From assembly GCF_004014715.1 (NCBI RefSeq), contig NZ_CP034835.1, positions 1,798,001 through 1,862,000 of the forward strand: 64,000 nt of DNA, in the 5' to 3' direction. The translations under genes and the position numbers were made by a program. Origin of the DNA: Pseudoalteromonas sp. R3 (GTDB lineage: Bacteria > Pseudomonadota > Gammaproteobacteria > Enterobacterales > Alteromonadaceae). Within the stretch, counting starts at the first letter, position 1. Each line of letters opens with the position of its first letter. Below, piece after piece: positions 37,593-48,451 of the stretch. The notes under the pieces are model-generated. The model saw only the letters and a program-made list of their open reading frames with translations. It searched no databases and was not told the origin of the DNA.

Positions 37593-38138
37593 CTAGCGTT
37601 GGCAAAACCGGGTAAAAAACTCGGCCTGAGAGGACTTCAGTTGAGTATTGATTTCGCTGATATTGAGTACGCTTTTCATATCCAGCAAAATAGTGAGCTG
37701 ATTATTGATCTTAGCCATTTTCCAGACGAAATGACGAGGGATATTGGCACCAAATGAGGGCGAATCTTCCAGCTGAGTGCAGTTAATGAATTGGATGGAC
37801 ATCACGCTGCTGACCAACATGCCAAGCGTCATGGTTTCATCCAGGCTGGGGTCATAGAAGTCATATAATACGATGCAGCTGTATTTATTGTAGGGCTGAG
37901 GGTTTTTGAGCATCAGGCGGTATTGCAGGTCAAGTACGGGGATCACGCTGCCACGGACGTTAATCACGCCTCTGATCACCTGATTGCACATAGGCACCAT
38001 AGTGGTGTCAGTCAGCTCAATCACTTCTTTGACCGAGTCTATGGGTATGCCAAAGGTGTCATTTCCGATAGACACCAACAGAGAGTGGAGCTCTTCGCTA
38101 TCGGTGTTATTGTTTATTCTTATAGACTCTGAACTCAT
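37593..38138 (-). CDS. cheW: CheW-domain coupling protein (second of two)
   Basis: A 181-residue CheW-type protein linking CheA to receptors. The frame is open to 38240, but the start at 38138 (MSSESIRINN) has GAGGAG seven bases upstream, and the additional upstream residues overlap the neighbouring gene and are Ser/Cys-rich without conservation. Conserved SH3-like elements are FGIPIDSVKEVIELTDTTMVP and GVINVRGSVIPVLDL. It starts one base after the stop of the other CheW gene. Two CheW proteins side by side suggest different receptor partners. Confidence 0.92.
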   Translation of the reverse strand: MSSESIRINNNTDSEELHSLLVSIGNDTFGIPIDSVKEVIELTDTTMVPMCNQVIRGVINVRGSVIPVLDLQYRLMLKNPQPYNKYSCIVLYDFYDPSLDETMTLGMLVSSVMSIQFINCTQLEDSPSFGANIPRHFVWKMAKINNQLTILLDMKSVLNISEINTQLKSSQAEFFTRFCQR

Positions 38139-38139
38139 G

Positions 38140-38709
38140 TTAGGTCTCCTCGAACTGGGTATTGGAGTCAGCGTCGAGAGGCAGCTCAAAAGATAGCTGT
38201 TTGTGTTGCTGCTGTAAGTCGTCAAACAACTGCACATCATTCAGGGTGAGTATTTTGGTGATATCCAGTATTGTCATCAGGTTGTCCTTCAGTTTGGCCA
38301 GCCCGTATACAAAGCGACTATGAAACTGACCGGCAATACTGGGCACCTGGTCAACCTCGTGAGCCGGGATATCCAATACTTTAGTGACCATGTCGACTTT
38401 TAAACCCACGGTAATATTTTGTGCTTTGTAGTCGCACTCAGCCACAATAATGCAGGTGCGATTAGTGATGGCCTGGGCTGGTTTGTTGAGCCTGACGGAT
38501 AAGTCAAAAACCGGGATAACCAGTCCTCTGAGGTTGATGGCACCAATAATAAACTCGGGCGCCATGGGTATTTTGTCCACTTCAATGTATTCCATTATCT
38601 CCCTGACAATGGCAATACTGATTGAATAGGGGGCGCCGTTGAGCTCAAACGCCAGATACTTATCGTGGTCGTAAGGCGTGGTAGCCGGGCTGTGAATTAA
38701 GTCATTCAT
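38140..38709 (-). CDS. cheW: CheW-domain coupling protein (first of two)
   Basis: A 189-residue CheW domain protein with the standard motifs YSISIAIVREIMEYIEVDKIP and GAINLRGLVIPVFDLSVRL. It differs from the other CheW in sequence and ends with an acidic DADSNTQFEET tail. It lies six bases after the receptor gene at 38716-40698 and one base before the next CheW. Confidence 0.94.
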   Translation of the reverse strand: MNDLIHSPATTPYDHDKYLAFELNGAPYSISIAIVREIMEYIEVDKIPMAPEFIIGAINLRGLVIPVFDLSVRLNKPAQAITNRTCIIVAECDYKAQNITVGLKVDMVTKVLDIPAHEVDQVPSIAGQFHSRFVYGLAKLKDNLMTILDITKILTLNDVQLFDDLQQQHKQLSFELPLDADSNTQFEET

Positions 38710-38715
38710 AGCGCA

Positions 38716-40698
38716 TTACTCATCAAACGGGGTATAACCGTCTTCCCGGTTATGACTGTTGTCGTGGACTATATGAGAAGAACGTCCTTTGCTGCTGCCC
38801 CGACCATTATTACTTAACTTAAAGTAGCTCACGGTAGAGCGAATATCTCCAGTTTGGTCCTGAACCATCTTAGCGGTTGACGCGAGCTCTTCCGAAGCGG
38901 AGGCATTTTGCTGGGCGATTTCATCAAGCTGGGCAACGGTGCGGTTGATTTCAGCAACACTGGTGCTTTGCTCTGTGGAGGCGGCGGTGATCTCCTGTAC
39001 CAGATCAGCGGTTTTGCCAATGTTAGGCACCATTCTGTCGAGCATAGCGCCGGCATGTTGAGCTATTTTAACACTGTTGTCGGCCAGTGTGCTGATGTCC
39101 TGTGCAGCAACCTGAGAGCGCTCAGCTAGTTTACGCACTTCGTCAGCTACTACCGCGAAGCCTTTCCCATGTTCACCGGCTCTGGCAGCCTCAATTGCGG
39201 CATTCAGTGCCAGCAGGTTAGTTTTGTAGGCTATGTCCTCAATGATACCAATTTTTTCGGCTATCTGAGTCATTGCCTGAACCGTGTCTTTTACCGCCTG
39301 GCCGCCATCATTTGCTTCACTGCTGGATTGCTTGGCAATGTCGTTGGTCATTTTTGAATTCTCGGTATTCATCGAGATAGAAGAGCTCATTTGCTCCAGT
39401 GACGCAGAGGTTTCCTCCACACTGGCGGCAAGTTGGTTTGAGGTGGAGCTGAGCATGCGAGAGGTCGTACTGACTTCGTTGGTACTGTGGGCGATGGACT
39501 CGACGGACTCCTGAATATCCAGCAGAATGTTTTGCAGCCGTTCAATAAAACCGTTAAAACTCTGTGCCGTTTGGCCAATCTCGTCATTGCCAAAATCCGG
39601 AATACGCCGGGTCAGGTCGCCTTCGCCCGAGCGTAAGTCTTCTGCGGCATCCGCCAGTGCATTAATAGGAAGTACAATGCCGCGGATCAAAAAGGCAGCT
39701 GTAGCGATAGCAAGTACAATGGCAACTACCAGCAAGCCCCAGACCAGGCGAATGCTGTCGCGTGCAGCAGACATCAGGTCGTTGAGTGAGGTAGTGCTTT
39801 CTGCAATCGCCTCATTGGAGATTTTTTCCAGTATTTCCTCTATCTTATTAAAAATATCATGTTCCAGCCGGTCAACATCTTTAGATGCCTGAATTTTTTG
39901 TCTGGGGTCGTACATAGCGAATATCTCTTTACCGCCGTTATAGAGCCCGAGATACATGCGTTCGATATCACCAATGGCTTTAATTTCCAGGGGTTTTCTT
40001 TCCAGTGGTTTGAGCTCAGATAGAAAGTTAGAAAAGGTGCGGGCGTCTTTTTCGAAGGCGGCTGTGGCACCGACTCGACCTCGCATATAGGCATTGAGTG
40101 AACTCATCATATCGCCTTGCTCGTCGATCAGTTCTAGGTAGTAGCGCACGCCGGGTAAGTCATCGTTAACCACTTCGGCAAAGTCGCCGCTGCTGCCGGC
40201 ATCGGCCACTTCGGCCTCTTTTTGTGAGTCGAGCAGGCTTTCCAGTGGCTCTGCGAATTCGCGGTTGAGGTATTCATATTTTTCGACGGCTTTTTCTTCC
40301 TGAAGGGGATCAAAGCGGTCAAAGATCAGTTCTTGGTTTTCGCTTGCATAACGACGCACCAAGTCCTCAAGCTGACGGATGTAGCTGGTATCAACAGAGT
40401 TGAGCCGTTTAAGGTCTTCCAGATAGTTAGTAAATTCACTGTAATTAGACAAAAAGTCCGCTTTTTCATCGGCTTCACCGGCAATGTACTCCAGCACATT
40501 GCTGTTCATATCGCCAAGCTCATCGAGCATATTCAGCGCATAGATGGCTTCGGGGATATCGGTTTGACCCACATCGGTGGCAAATCCTTCTATACGGCCA
40601 TTTTTCATTTGCACAGATATGGCAATCACCAGTAGTAATAGCCCCATGGTAAACATGGCCAGAATGATTTTGTTTTTGATGGTCAGATTTTTAAACAT
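38716..40698 (-). CDS. Methyl-accepting chemotaxis protein with a duplicated helical periplasmic sensor
   Basis: A 660-residue receptor. The first span is at about 10-29 and the second at about 318-340. The periplasmic part consists of two related units about 133 residues apart: 46-100 and 179-233 share D-[IL]-P-x3-Y-x-L-x2-[LI]-DE-x-GDM with FxxFLxxLKxL-type ends, and 126-157 and 260-293 share [FY]DPxQ. HAMP is at about 340-395 ([21 protein letters not shown]). The signalling hairpin has [21 protein letters not shown]. The tail is long and basic-acidic ([20 protein letters not shown]). It is the dedicated transmembrane receptor of this operon. The sensor resembles the HBM class in being all-helical. 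Confidence 0.93.
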   Translation of the reverse strand: MFKNLTIKNKIILAMFTMGLLLLVIAISVQMKNGRIEGFATDVGQTDIPEAIYALNMLDELGDMNSNVLEYIAGEADEKADFLSNYSEFTNYLEDLKRLNSVDTSYIRQLEDLVRRYASENQELIFDRFDPLQEEKAVEKYEYLNREFAEPLESLLDSQKEAEVADAGSSGDFAEVVNDDLPGVRYYLELIDEQGDMMSSLNAYMRGRVGATAAFEKDARTFSNFLSELKPLERKPLEIKAIGDIERMYLGLYNGGKEIFAMYDPRQKIQASKDVDRLEHDIFNKIEEILEKISNEAIAESTTSLNDLMSAARDSIRLVWGLLVVAIVLAIATAAFLIRGIVLPINALADAAEDLRSGEGDLTRRIPDFGNDEIGQTAQSFNGFIERLQNILLDIQESVESIAHSTNEVSTTSRMLSSTSNQLAASVEETSASLEQMSSSISMNTENSKMTNDIAKQSSSEANDGGQAVKDTVQAMTQIAEKIGIIEDIAYKTNLLALNAAIEAARAGEHGKGFAVVADEVRKLAERSQVAAQDISTLADNSVKIAQHAGAMLDRMVPNIGKTADLVQEITAASTEQSTSVAEINRTVAQLDEIAQQNASASEELASTAKMVQDQTGDIRSTVSYFKLSNNGRGSSKGRSSHIVHDNSHNREDGYTPFDE

Positions 40699-40720
40699 TT
40701 TTATGCTCCGATTTATCTGA

Positions 40721-42811
40721 CTAATGCTTGAGTTCTAAGGACTCGTACATAGTAATTGCGGTGCGGATCAGGGCAGAGACATCGAGAATGATAGCCACTT
40801 TACCACTGCCGAGTATGGTTGCGCCGCTGATACATTTGAGGCCTTCGAACAGCCTCCCCAGAGGTTTTACTACGGTCTGAAACTCTCCTTGCAACGAGTC
40901 TACGACCAGGCCAGCTCTGAGCGTGCCAAACTGGACGATGACCAGTGATTCCTTCGTGTGTTCTATTTGCTGCTCGATCCCAAACAGGGTGCGCAGACGA
41001 ATAAAGGGCAGGACCTCAGTTCTGAGGTTAATGTAGTTTTTATCCTGAATATCAGACTCAGACACCACCTCGTGCAGCTCCAGGCATTCCACTACGGTAT
41101 CAAGTGGGATCACATAGTCCTCGGCACCAACGGTAAACATAAACCCGTCTATGATGGATAAGGTAAGCGGTAAGCGAATGATAATTTTAGAGCCCAATCC
41201 TTTGTTGCTGTCGACTTCTACACTACCACGCAGGCTTTCGACATTGCGTTTTACCACGTCCATGCCCACACCACGACCGGAGATACTGGTCACGGTAGCG
41301 GCGGTAGAAAACCCCGGTTCAAAAATCAGCAGATTGATTTCTTTATCCTGTAACGAATGATCTTGATTGACCAGGCCATTTTCTATGGCTCGGGCCAGGA
41401 TCTTGCCTGGATCCAGTCCCTGACCGTCATCCTGAATTTCGATGACGATTGAGCCAGAATCATGATAGGCCTTGAGTGTTAGCTGGCCACATGCCGGTTT
41501 ACCCGCAGCAAGTCGCTGCTCGGGTGGTTCAATGCCATGATCAATGGCATTGCGAATGATGTGCATCAGTGGGTCGCTGACTTTTTCGACAAAGGTTTTG
41601 TCCAGCTCGGTATCGGCGCCGACAATATTGAGCTCCACCTCTTTGCCCAGCTCATCGGCCACATCGCGAACAACCCGTTTGAACTTATTGAAGGTTTCAC
41701 CAATCTGGACCATGCGCAGTTTTAACGAGCTGTCACGAATGTTTTCAACCAGTCGTTCTAGCAGGGCCATAGCTTCAATCAGTGTTTCGTTACCCGTTTC
41801 GTGTGCCAGCAAGTTGGTACGGGCACCTGTGATCACCATTTCCCCAACCTGATCGATCAATCGGTCGAGTTTCATGGCTTCAACTCGTAGGGTTTTACTG
41901 GTGTGGAGCTTATTTTTTTTCTTACCTTTTGTCTGAGCTGGTGGCACGGCTTCATCTGGCACTGACGCAGGATCCAATGGCTGAGCCGGCAGGCGCGATT
42001 GTGTCAGTCTTGCCAGGGTGGCATGAAACTGTGACGGGTCTGGAAAGTGCTTTACGCAATCGGTAATGGCGTCGTAGTGACACTGACCTGGCGGCAAAAT
42101 CTCAACCACCGCATCATTTTTTATAAATTCGAACACGTCTTCTATCACGTCCTTGTTCTGGCTGGTATGAAATAACATCAAAAAGGCCAGGTAACAGGAT
42201 TCAGGGTCGTAGGGCGTTTCGGCATTGAGTGCAGTGCAATTGGTGGCTACTTCAAGGGACTCCACCTCGTTGTTCAAAAAGTGAATAAATGGGTACGGAT
42301 CCAGACCGTTACGCAGCACATTTTCGTTAGGAACAAAACACAAAAACCAGGTTCCATCTTGCGGCTGTGTTTCACTATCAGCCTCTGTGTTTTGTGGTGT
42401 GTCGACGCTTTTGGTAAATGCACTGAATTGCTCGGTGAGCTTTGCAAGCTGGCTAAGTTGTTGCGCACTTGGCTCATTTTCCGATGCGGCGAGCATGATC
42501 AATTCATCACATAAATCACCGGTTTCCAGATACAAAGAGAGCAGGGGTTTGCTCATTTCTCTGTCACCACCCCGGACGTCATCCAGCACGGTTTCGGCAA
42601 TGTGTGTCAGGCTTACGACATAGTCAAAGCCGAATAGTCCGGCACTACCTTTAATGGTGTGAATGGCGCGGAAGATGGCATTGATAGTCTCGTCCTGATC
42701 AGTACTGGCTTCACTGCTTTCAAGATCAAGTAAGCTGTTTTCCATCTCAGCGAGCAGCTCTTTTGATTCATTGACAAAGGTAGTAATGGCAGCGCTCAAA
42801 TCAACAGACAT
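40721..42811 (-). CDS. cheA: Chemotaxis histidine kinase CheA
   Basis: A 696-residue hybrid-free CheA. The Hpt domain at the N-terminus has phospho-accepting His51 in [11 protein letters not shown] linker with a partly Pro/Ala-rich region ([25 protein letters not shown]) precedes the P3 dimerisation and P4 kinase domain with N box [18 protein letters not shown]1 [11 protein letters not shown], and FEPGFSTA followed by [10 protein letters not shown]. The C-terminal CheW-like P5 domain ([18 protein letters not shown]) begins at about residue 555. Only a single Hpt is present. It phosphorylates CheY and CheB of this operon. The gene is followed by the MCP and preceded by the STAS gene, two bases away. 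Confidence 0.96.
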   Translation of the reverse strand: MSVDLSAAITTFVNESKELLAEMENSLLDLESSEASTDQDETINAIFRAIHTIKGSAGLFGFDYVVSLTHIAETVLDDVRGGDREMSKPLLSLYLETGDLCDELIMLAASENEPSAQQLSQLAKLTEQFSAFTKSVDTPQNTEADSETQPQDGTWFLCFVPNENVLRNGLDPYPFIHFLNNEVESLEVATNCTALNAETPYDPESCYLAFLMLFHTSQNKDVIEDVFEFIKNDAVVEILPPGQCHYDAITDCVKHFPDPSQFHATLARLTQSRLPAQPLDPASVPDEAVPPAQTKGKKKNKLHTSKTLRVEAMKLDRLIDQVGEMVITGARTNLLAHETGNETLIEAMALLERLVENIRDSSLKLRMVQIGETFNKFKRVVRDVADELGKEVELNIVGADTELDKTFVEKVSDPLMHIIRNAIDHGIEPPEQRLAAGKPACGQLTLKAYHDSGSIVIEIQDDGQGLDPGKILARAIENGLVNQDHSLQDKEINLLIFEPGFSTAATVTSISGRGVGMDVVKRNVESLRGSVEVDSNKGLGSKIIIRLPLTLSIIDGFMFTVGAEDYVIPLDTVVECLELHEVVSESDIQDKNYINLRTEVLPFIRLRTLFGIEQQIEHTKESLVIVQFGTLRAGLVVDSLQGEFQTVVKPLGRLFEGLKCISGATILGSGKVAIILDVSALIRTAITMYESLELKH

Positions 42812-42813
42812 GA

Positions 42814-43104
42814 CTAAGGCTCACTTGTAGTGGGCTCAGTAAGGGCCACATTTAATAAAGACAGTCTGGCAGTGAGCAGATCGGATAAAGCAAGGGTGCC
42901 TATCTGAACACCTGTGTTACGGCAGTAATTTACCAACCAGATAGCCAGCTGGATCCCGGCACTGTCGAGCTCTTCGACCAGGCTTAGATCCAGTGCGACT
43001 TCCGTTTTTCCAGCCAAAAAAGCGATAAGCTCTGTATGTACATCCTGTACTTCGTAGATGGTCAGCTCCGCTGGAAACTTAAAACACTCGGACATGGCAG
43101 TCAC
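42814..43104 (-). CDS. STAS-domain protein of the chemosensory operon
   Basis: A 96-residue single STAS domain resembling anti-sigma-factor antagonists. The phosphorylatable-serine region reads EELDSAGIQLAIW, with Ser48 at the position phosphorylated in SpoIIAA-like proteins. It overlaps the end of the cheY gene by four bases (ATGA), so it is translationally coupled between cheY and cheA. No partner kinase/anti-sigma factor or phosphatase gene is in the window. Its function in the chemosensory array is unknown. In related operons a STAS protein is also found here. Confidence 0.88.
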   Translation of the reverse strand: MTAMSECFKFPAELTIYEVQDVHTELIAFLAGKTEVALDLSLVEELDSAGIQLAIWLVNYCRNTGVQIGTLALSDLLTARLSLLNVALTEPTTSEP

Positions 43105-43469
43105 ATCATCAGTAGTTTAGATACTGCCTGAAGCATTTGCGCAGGCTTGAAGGGTTTGACCATCCAGGCCTTCGCACCGGCTTTTTTACCTTCTTCCATC
43201 ATACTTTGCTGGTTTTCTGTGGTCAGCATAATCACAGGGGTGAACTTATACTGCGGGAGTTGTTTAACATTTTTGACGAACTCAATGCCATTCATATTGG
43301 GCATGTTCACGTCGCTGATGATGAGGTGTACCTTGTTGCCGTTAAGTTTACTCAGTGCATCCTTGCCATCACATGCTTCTATTACCTGATAGCCAGCACC
43401 TGTCAGTGCGATATTGACGACTTGTCTTAATGAATCGGAATCATCAACCACTAATATGGTCTTGCTCAT
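43101..43469 (-). CDS. cheY: CheY-type single-domain response regulator
   Basis: A 122-residue receiver domain. The acidic pocket Asp9-Asp10, the phosphorylation site Asp53 (IISDVNMPNMNG), the conserved Thr in MLTTEN and Lys105 in VKPF are all visible. It has no output domain. It is probably phosphorylated by the CheA of this operon and may interact with the C-terminal tail of the MCP-CheZ-like protein encoded immediately upstream, 21 bases away. Confidence 0.95.
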   Translation of the reverse strand: MSKTILVVDDSDSLRQVVNIALTGAGYQVIEACDGKDALSKLNGNKVHLIISDVNMPNMNGIEFVKNVKQLPQYKFTPVIMLTTENQQSMMEEGKKAGAKAWMVKPFKPAQMLQAVSKLLMM

Positions 43470-43490
43470 AACTTACCCTCATGTTGTATG

Positions 43491-44627
43491 TCAGAAAAAA
43501 GTGAGATCGTCGACTGTGTCGTCGTTATCATTCTTGGCACTGCCACTTTTTGTCGCCAAAATATGCCGTTGCTCTCGTGTTGCAGCGGTACGTGATAACG
43601 CCTCACTGATCCGCTCGTGATTGAAGCGAGCATTGTTGCTGCTGCGGCGCTGCTCGATAAACAGGTCTAACTCCTGAGTCATGATATCCAATGCAATCGT
43701 AACGCTATCCTGGATCTGATCGACGCGGTCCTGAAACTGCAAGTCGACCAGGATTTCTGAGATTTTTTGCCGATTGTCCTCATTTGAGGTTTGCAGCACT
43801 TGCGCCTGTTGCTCTACGTTTTGTGATAAGGTGAGCCAGGTATCAATCACTTCATTGATTTGTTGCTGATATTTATCTGTCAGTGCCTGGCGCTCCGCCA
43901 GTTCACTTTCCATCATGGCCATAGAGCTTTGCATTGCCTGCGCAATGGTCTCGACCATTTTGTTTATCTTCACCCCTGTCTCGCCGCTTGAATTAGCAAG
44001 CGCACGTACTTCATCGGCAACAACTGCAAAGCCACGGCCATTGTCTCCGGCGCGAGCGGCTTCAATAGAGGCATTAAGAGCGAGTAAATTTGTTTGCTCA
44101 GCAATTTTAGCGACGTCAATTGACATCGCCTGTAACTCTTTACTTTGTTCTACCAATGTCTTGAAAGTCTCTGTCCGCTGCTGTTGGCTGACATTGGATT
44201 GTTCGAGATACGTGAGGATTTGGGTTAACTGATCACGGCTGTGCTGAGCTGTTTGCTGCAGGCTATTGGCGCTGCTATTGTCTAAACTGCTGAGCGTCGA
44301 ACTAATATTGCTAACAAGCTGAGAAAATTCAGCTGACATATTATCGACAGCTTGCTTGGTTTGCTGGCGAGCACTGTTAATCTGGTCTCTGAGTTGTGGA
44401 GTAATGGTGTGGCCAAGTTGTTCAAGACAATTCAGGTCACTGTGTTGACCATCTGTATCAGCTTTAACTACAACCTCATCTGTGGGCGATTGTGTTTGAG
44501 CTGCACGATGAAGGATAAACAATCCTAAGCCAGATAAGCCAGTAACACCCAGGGCAAAACCCCAGCCTGTTCCATACCAGGTGATGGCAAAAATCATGAA
44601 CTGAATTGCGATGGAAAGCGGAAGCAT
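43491..44627 (-). CDS. Membrane-bound methyl-accepting protein with CheZ-like C-terminus
   Basis: A 378-residue protein with two short N-terminal membrane spans (about residues 3-20 and 24-40) and no periplasmic domain. A receptor signalling hairpin is centred at about 175-215 ([32 protein letters not shown]). Beyond it, residues 288-325 read [20 protein letters not shown]..., which aligns with the CheZ helix EIMMAQDFQDLTGQ; Asp300 and Gln304 occupy the CheZ D-x3-Q phosphatase positions. The protein ends [10 protein letters not shown], resembling the CheZ CheY-binding tail VDDLLDSLGF. There is no separate cheZ gene in the operon. So it may be both receptor and CheY phosphatase. The alternative is coincidental similarity in a helical MCP tail. 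It is the first gene of the operon. Confidence 0.85.
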   Translation of the reverse strand: MLPLSIAIQFMIFAITWYGTGWGFALGVTGLSGLGLFILHRAAQTQSPTDEVVVKADTDGQHSDLNCLEQLGHTITPQLRDQINSARQQTKQAVDNMSAEFSQLVSNISSTLSSLDNSSANSLQQTAQHSRDQLTQILTYLEQSNVSQQQRTETFKTLVEQSKELQAMSIDVAKIAEQTNLLALNASIEAARAGDNGRGFAVVADEVRALANSSGETGVKINKMVETIAQAMQSSMAMMESELAERQALTDKYQQQINEVIDTWLTLSQNVEQQAQVLQTSNEDNRQKISEILVDLQFQDRVDQIQDSVTIALDIMTQELDLFIEQRRSSNNARFNHERISEALSRTAATREQRHILATKSGSAKNDNDDTVDDLTFF

Positions 44628-44815
44628 ATTGGCTCCACTGTGGCCACTGAAATAGTTATTTAATACTAGCCGAGTCTATTTATTGTGCAAATGCAAATAA
44701 TAACTCGTTGCCAGCTGCCAGCCAAAGCCTATGCTCTGGTTTTGAACTTTGTTGACGCTTGCATCCGGCTAGCATAATCCCTAAAGTAAGGGAAAACAGC
44801 AATGAAGTACACATA

Positions 44816-45247
44816 ATGAATAAACACGATACGCAATTAACTAATGAGCAACAGCAACAGCTTGCTCAATGGCAACAGACATCTTTGCAGGCAGCACAAA
44901 AATACCTGGCAGAAAAAGGGATTCTTGGCTTGAACATCCAGGCGAAAGAATCTCGCATTCTACCCCCGATTTGTGGAGTCTGGAAAGTCAAAGACAACTT
45001 AGGCAAAGGGTATTGGGTTATATCTGGTAAAGTACCTACGGACGCTATGCCTGTGAGCGGCGCCGCAGATGCTCGCGCAGCACTCAAACACTTTTCTTAT
45101 CAGTGGCAACTCAAAGCGGATAAAATCCTCGCCGCGGAGCGCCCAAACCAAGCCCAAACTGAATACGCCAATATTCTGGTCCAGCATGCTCATGGTTTAT
45201 ACGATTTGGCAAGCAAGGACCAACTTTGGGCTAGTGCAGCATCGTAA
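44816..45247 (+). CDS. DUF4826-type protein
   Basis: A 143-residue soluble protein with a Gln-rich N-terminal helix and a compact core containing ILPPICGVWKVKDNLGKGYWVISGKVPTD, typical of the DUF4826 family, whose function is unknown. The start at 44816 (MNKHDTQLTNEQQQQ) is preferred, since the frame upstream to 44759 has no conserved sequence. It is divergent from the chemosensory operon and its 3' end overlaps the convergent acetyltransferase gene by 17 bases. Confidence 0.75.
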   Translation: MNKHDTQLTNEQQQQLAQWQQTSLQAAQKYLAEKGILGLNIQAKESRILPPICGVWKVKDNLGKGYWVISGKVPTDAMPVSGAADARAALKHFSYQWQLKADKILAAERPNQAQTEYANILVQHAHGLYDLASKDQLWASAAS

Positions 45248-45689
45248 ACGGCTCACAGTTCATTTCTTTCACCGGGCATTTCATGCGCTGTCTTGGAATG
45301 CCTGCTTCCATAAATACGCTTCCTTGTTTGGAAAAACCGGATTTAAGGAATGTTGGGACTTCATCCAGAATGCACTGTACAAACACATTTTCATAACCTT
45401 TTTGTTCAGCCAGAATACTCAAAAAGCCAATTAAAGATTGATATGCTTCACGGTTTCTGTGTGCTCGAATAATCGCAATTCGGCTGATCAAACCGTCACA
45501 ACACAGCCTGCCCGTTCCGATAGGGCACTGGTTTTCATCTCGCACGAGCACATGCTCGGCGGTGTTATCGTGTTGGTCAAATTCGACTTCTTTTGGAAGG
45601 TGAAGTTCGTAAACAAAGACTCGCTCACGGATTTGGCGCAGTTGTCCCTGAGTTTTTTGCCAACTCACTCTATCGACGTGGTAATTCAT
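45231..45689 (-). CDS. GNAT-family N-acetyltransferase
   Basis: A 152-residue GNAT fold protein. The start region IRERVFVYELHLPKEVEFDQHD is typical of ElaA/YjdJ-like acetyltransferases. The acetyl-CoA segment follows GTGRLCCDGLISRIAIIRAHRNR. The substrate is unknown. It lies between the roxA gene and DUF4826, convergent with the latter. Confidence 0.85.
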   Translation of the reverse strand: MNYHVDRVSWQKTQGQLRQIRERVFVYELHLPKEVEFDQHDNTAEHVLVRDENQCPIGTGRLCCDGLISRIAIIRAHRNREAYQSLIGFLSILAEQKGYENVFVQCILDEVPTFLKSGFSKQGSVFMEAGIPRQRMKCPVKEMNCEPFTMLH

Positions 45690-45812
45690 GATTGCCTCGC
45701 ATCAAACATCATAATCACGCCTGACCAAGGGACCAGCCTATGCTCTTTATTATTGTGGCATCGGCTAGAGCGGATGCCTGTTATTGTATGACTAACCCTC
45801 AGATTCAGGTAA

Positions 45813-46966
45813 TTACACCCAGTCCTCAATATAAAAGGACCCATCGTTTATAAGCGTAGTTAAAGTTTGTTTAAATTCCAAACATTCAATTGCATTCAAT
45901 AATGTAGAAATAGGGGTAGTCGCCTGATCCGTCAGTTTTTTTACTTCTGGTAAGACCTCAAGGGGGAGGGGGAAATTTTGTCCATTTACGCTCAGTATCA
46001 CAGTTTGTGTCGTTACTTGATAAAGCGCTCTGACGCCACCTGAGCGTACCAGAACATCATCTGATGAAATATCCTCCAGTAAGGCATCCAATGCTAAGGG
46101 TGGATCCAGTGGTGCCAGGTCCATTTCATGTTTCGGTTCACTAAGTGTACGGCCCAGCCACTCATCAAAAATGTCACTGTCGTGGAGCACCGATTCAAGC
46201 ATACTGCGGATCTTACCTTTGTCCTGGCAGCTGATCTCACCCAAAGAGTCGCGCAATGCAAGGTCGGGGTCACTGTAACGGGTTGAACCTAACTCTGAAT
46301 CTATCAGGTGGTCGGCGAGGCTGGAAAGCAAATCTCTTTGATCCGGCGCTCTGAAACCCACAGAATAGTTCATTGCATTCTCAACAGCATAGCCTTCGTG
46401 AGGGCAGCCAGGCGGAATGTACAAAATATCTCCAGGCTCTAACTCTGCGTCTATGACAGCGTCGAACTGTTCTACCTGCAACAAACTCTTGTTTTGAGCA
46501 AATTGCTTCAGGCTTGCATCGGGCATACCGACACGCCAGCGTCGTTTGCCCTGACCCTGAATAATAAAGACATCGTACTGGTCGAGGTGCGGACCAACAC
46601 CGCCCCGGGCGTTGAAAAACTGATCATCAGATCATCAATACGCCAGTTTGGAATAAAGCGAAAAGGCTCAAGTAAGGTTGCGGCCTGAGGGTGCCAATGG
46701 TCAACGGCTTGCACTAACAAAGTGCTGTGTTGCTCTGTTAGCAGGGTGAAGTCGTCAAATGGACCGTGATGCGCATCCCAGTGCTGGTCGTGATTGGTAA
46801 CGATGCGAGATTCTATGTTTTCTTCCATCGCAAGACCAGCCAGCTCTTCGGGTGACAGGGGGTCGATGAAATCCCTAAATCCTTGCTTAATAAGTAAGGG
46901 CTTTTTTTGCCAGTACTGAGTCAGGAAAGCAGCCTCGGTCAGGGCATTGATAGATAGCTGATACAT
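45813..46966 (-). pseudogene. roxA: 50S ribosomal protein L16 arginine 3-hydroxylase RoxA (YcfD), frame broken
   Basis: RoxA is a JmjC-type 2-oxoglutarate/Fe(II) oxygenase that hydroxylates an arginine in ribosomal protein L16. The N-terminal part from 46966 (GGAG six bases before the ATG) reads MYQLSINALT...WRIDDLMISFSTPG and then loses frame. The C-terminal part (VGMPDAS...ELEPGDILYIPPGCPHEGYAVENAMNYSVGFRAP) is in another frame from about 46600. The join falls at the C4 run 46603-46606 (G4 on the coding strand). One more G restores TPGGGVGPHLDQYDVFIIQG, placing the iron-binding His-x-Asp exactly where the family has it. So the gene is probably functional with one missing base in the assembly; a true pseudogene is possible. 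Confidence 0.88.
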
Positions 46967-46980
46967 AAATAGCTCCAATA

Positions 46981-47019
46981 AAAAAGCGAAAGCCCGGCAC
47001 TGCGCCGTAACTTTCGCTT
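46981..47019 (-). terminator. Intrinsic terminator after purB
   Basis: On the minus strand AAGCGAAAG pairs with CTTTCGCTT across an 18-base GC-rich loop and is followed by six Ts. It lies 28 bases after the purB stop. Confidence 0.8.
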
Positions 47020-47046
47020 CTCAGATTTAGGTGAGATTAACTCAGT

Positions 47047-48429
<1,383 letters not shown>

Positions 48430-48451
48430 CTAATTGGTTTTTGAACGATAT

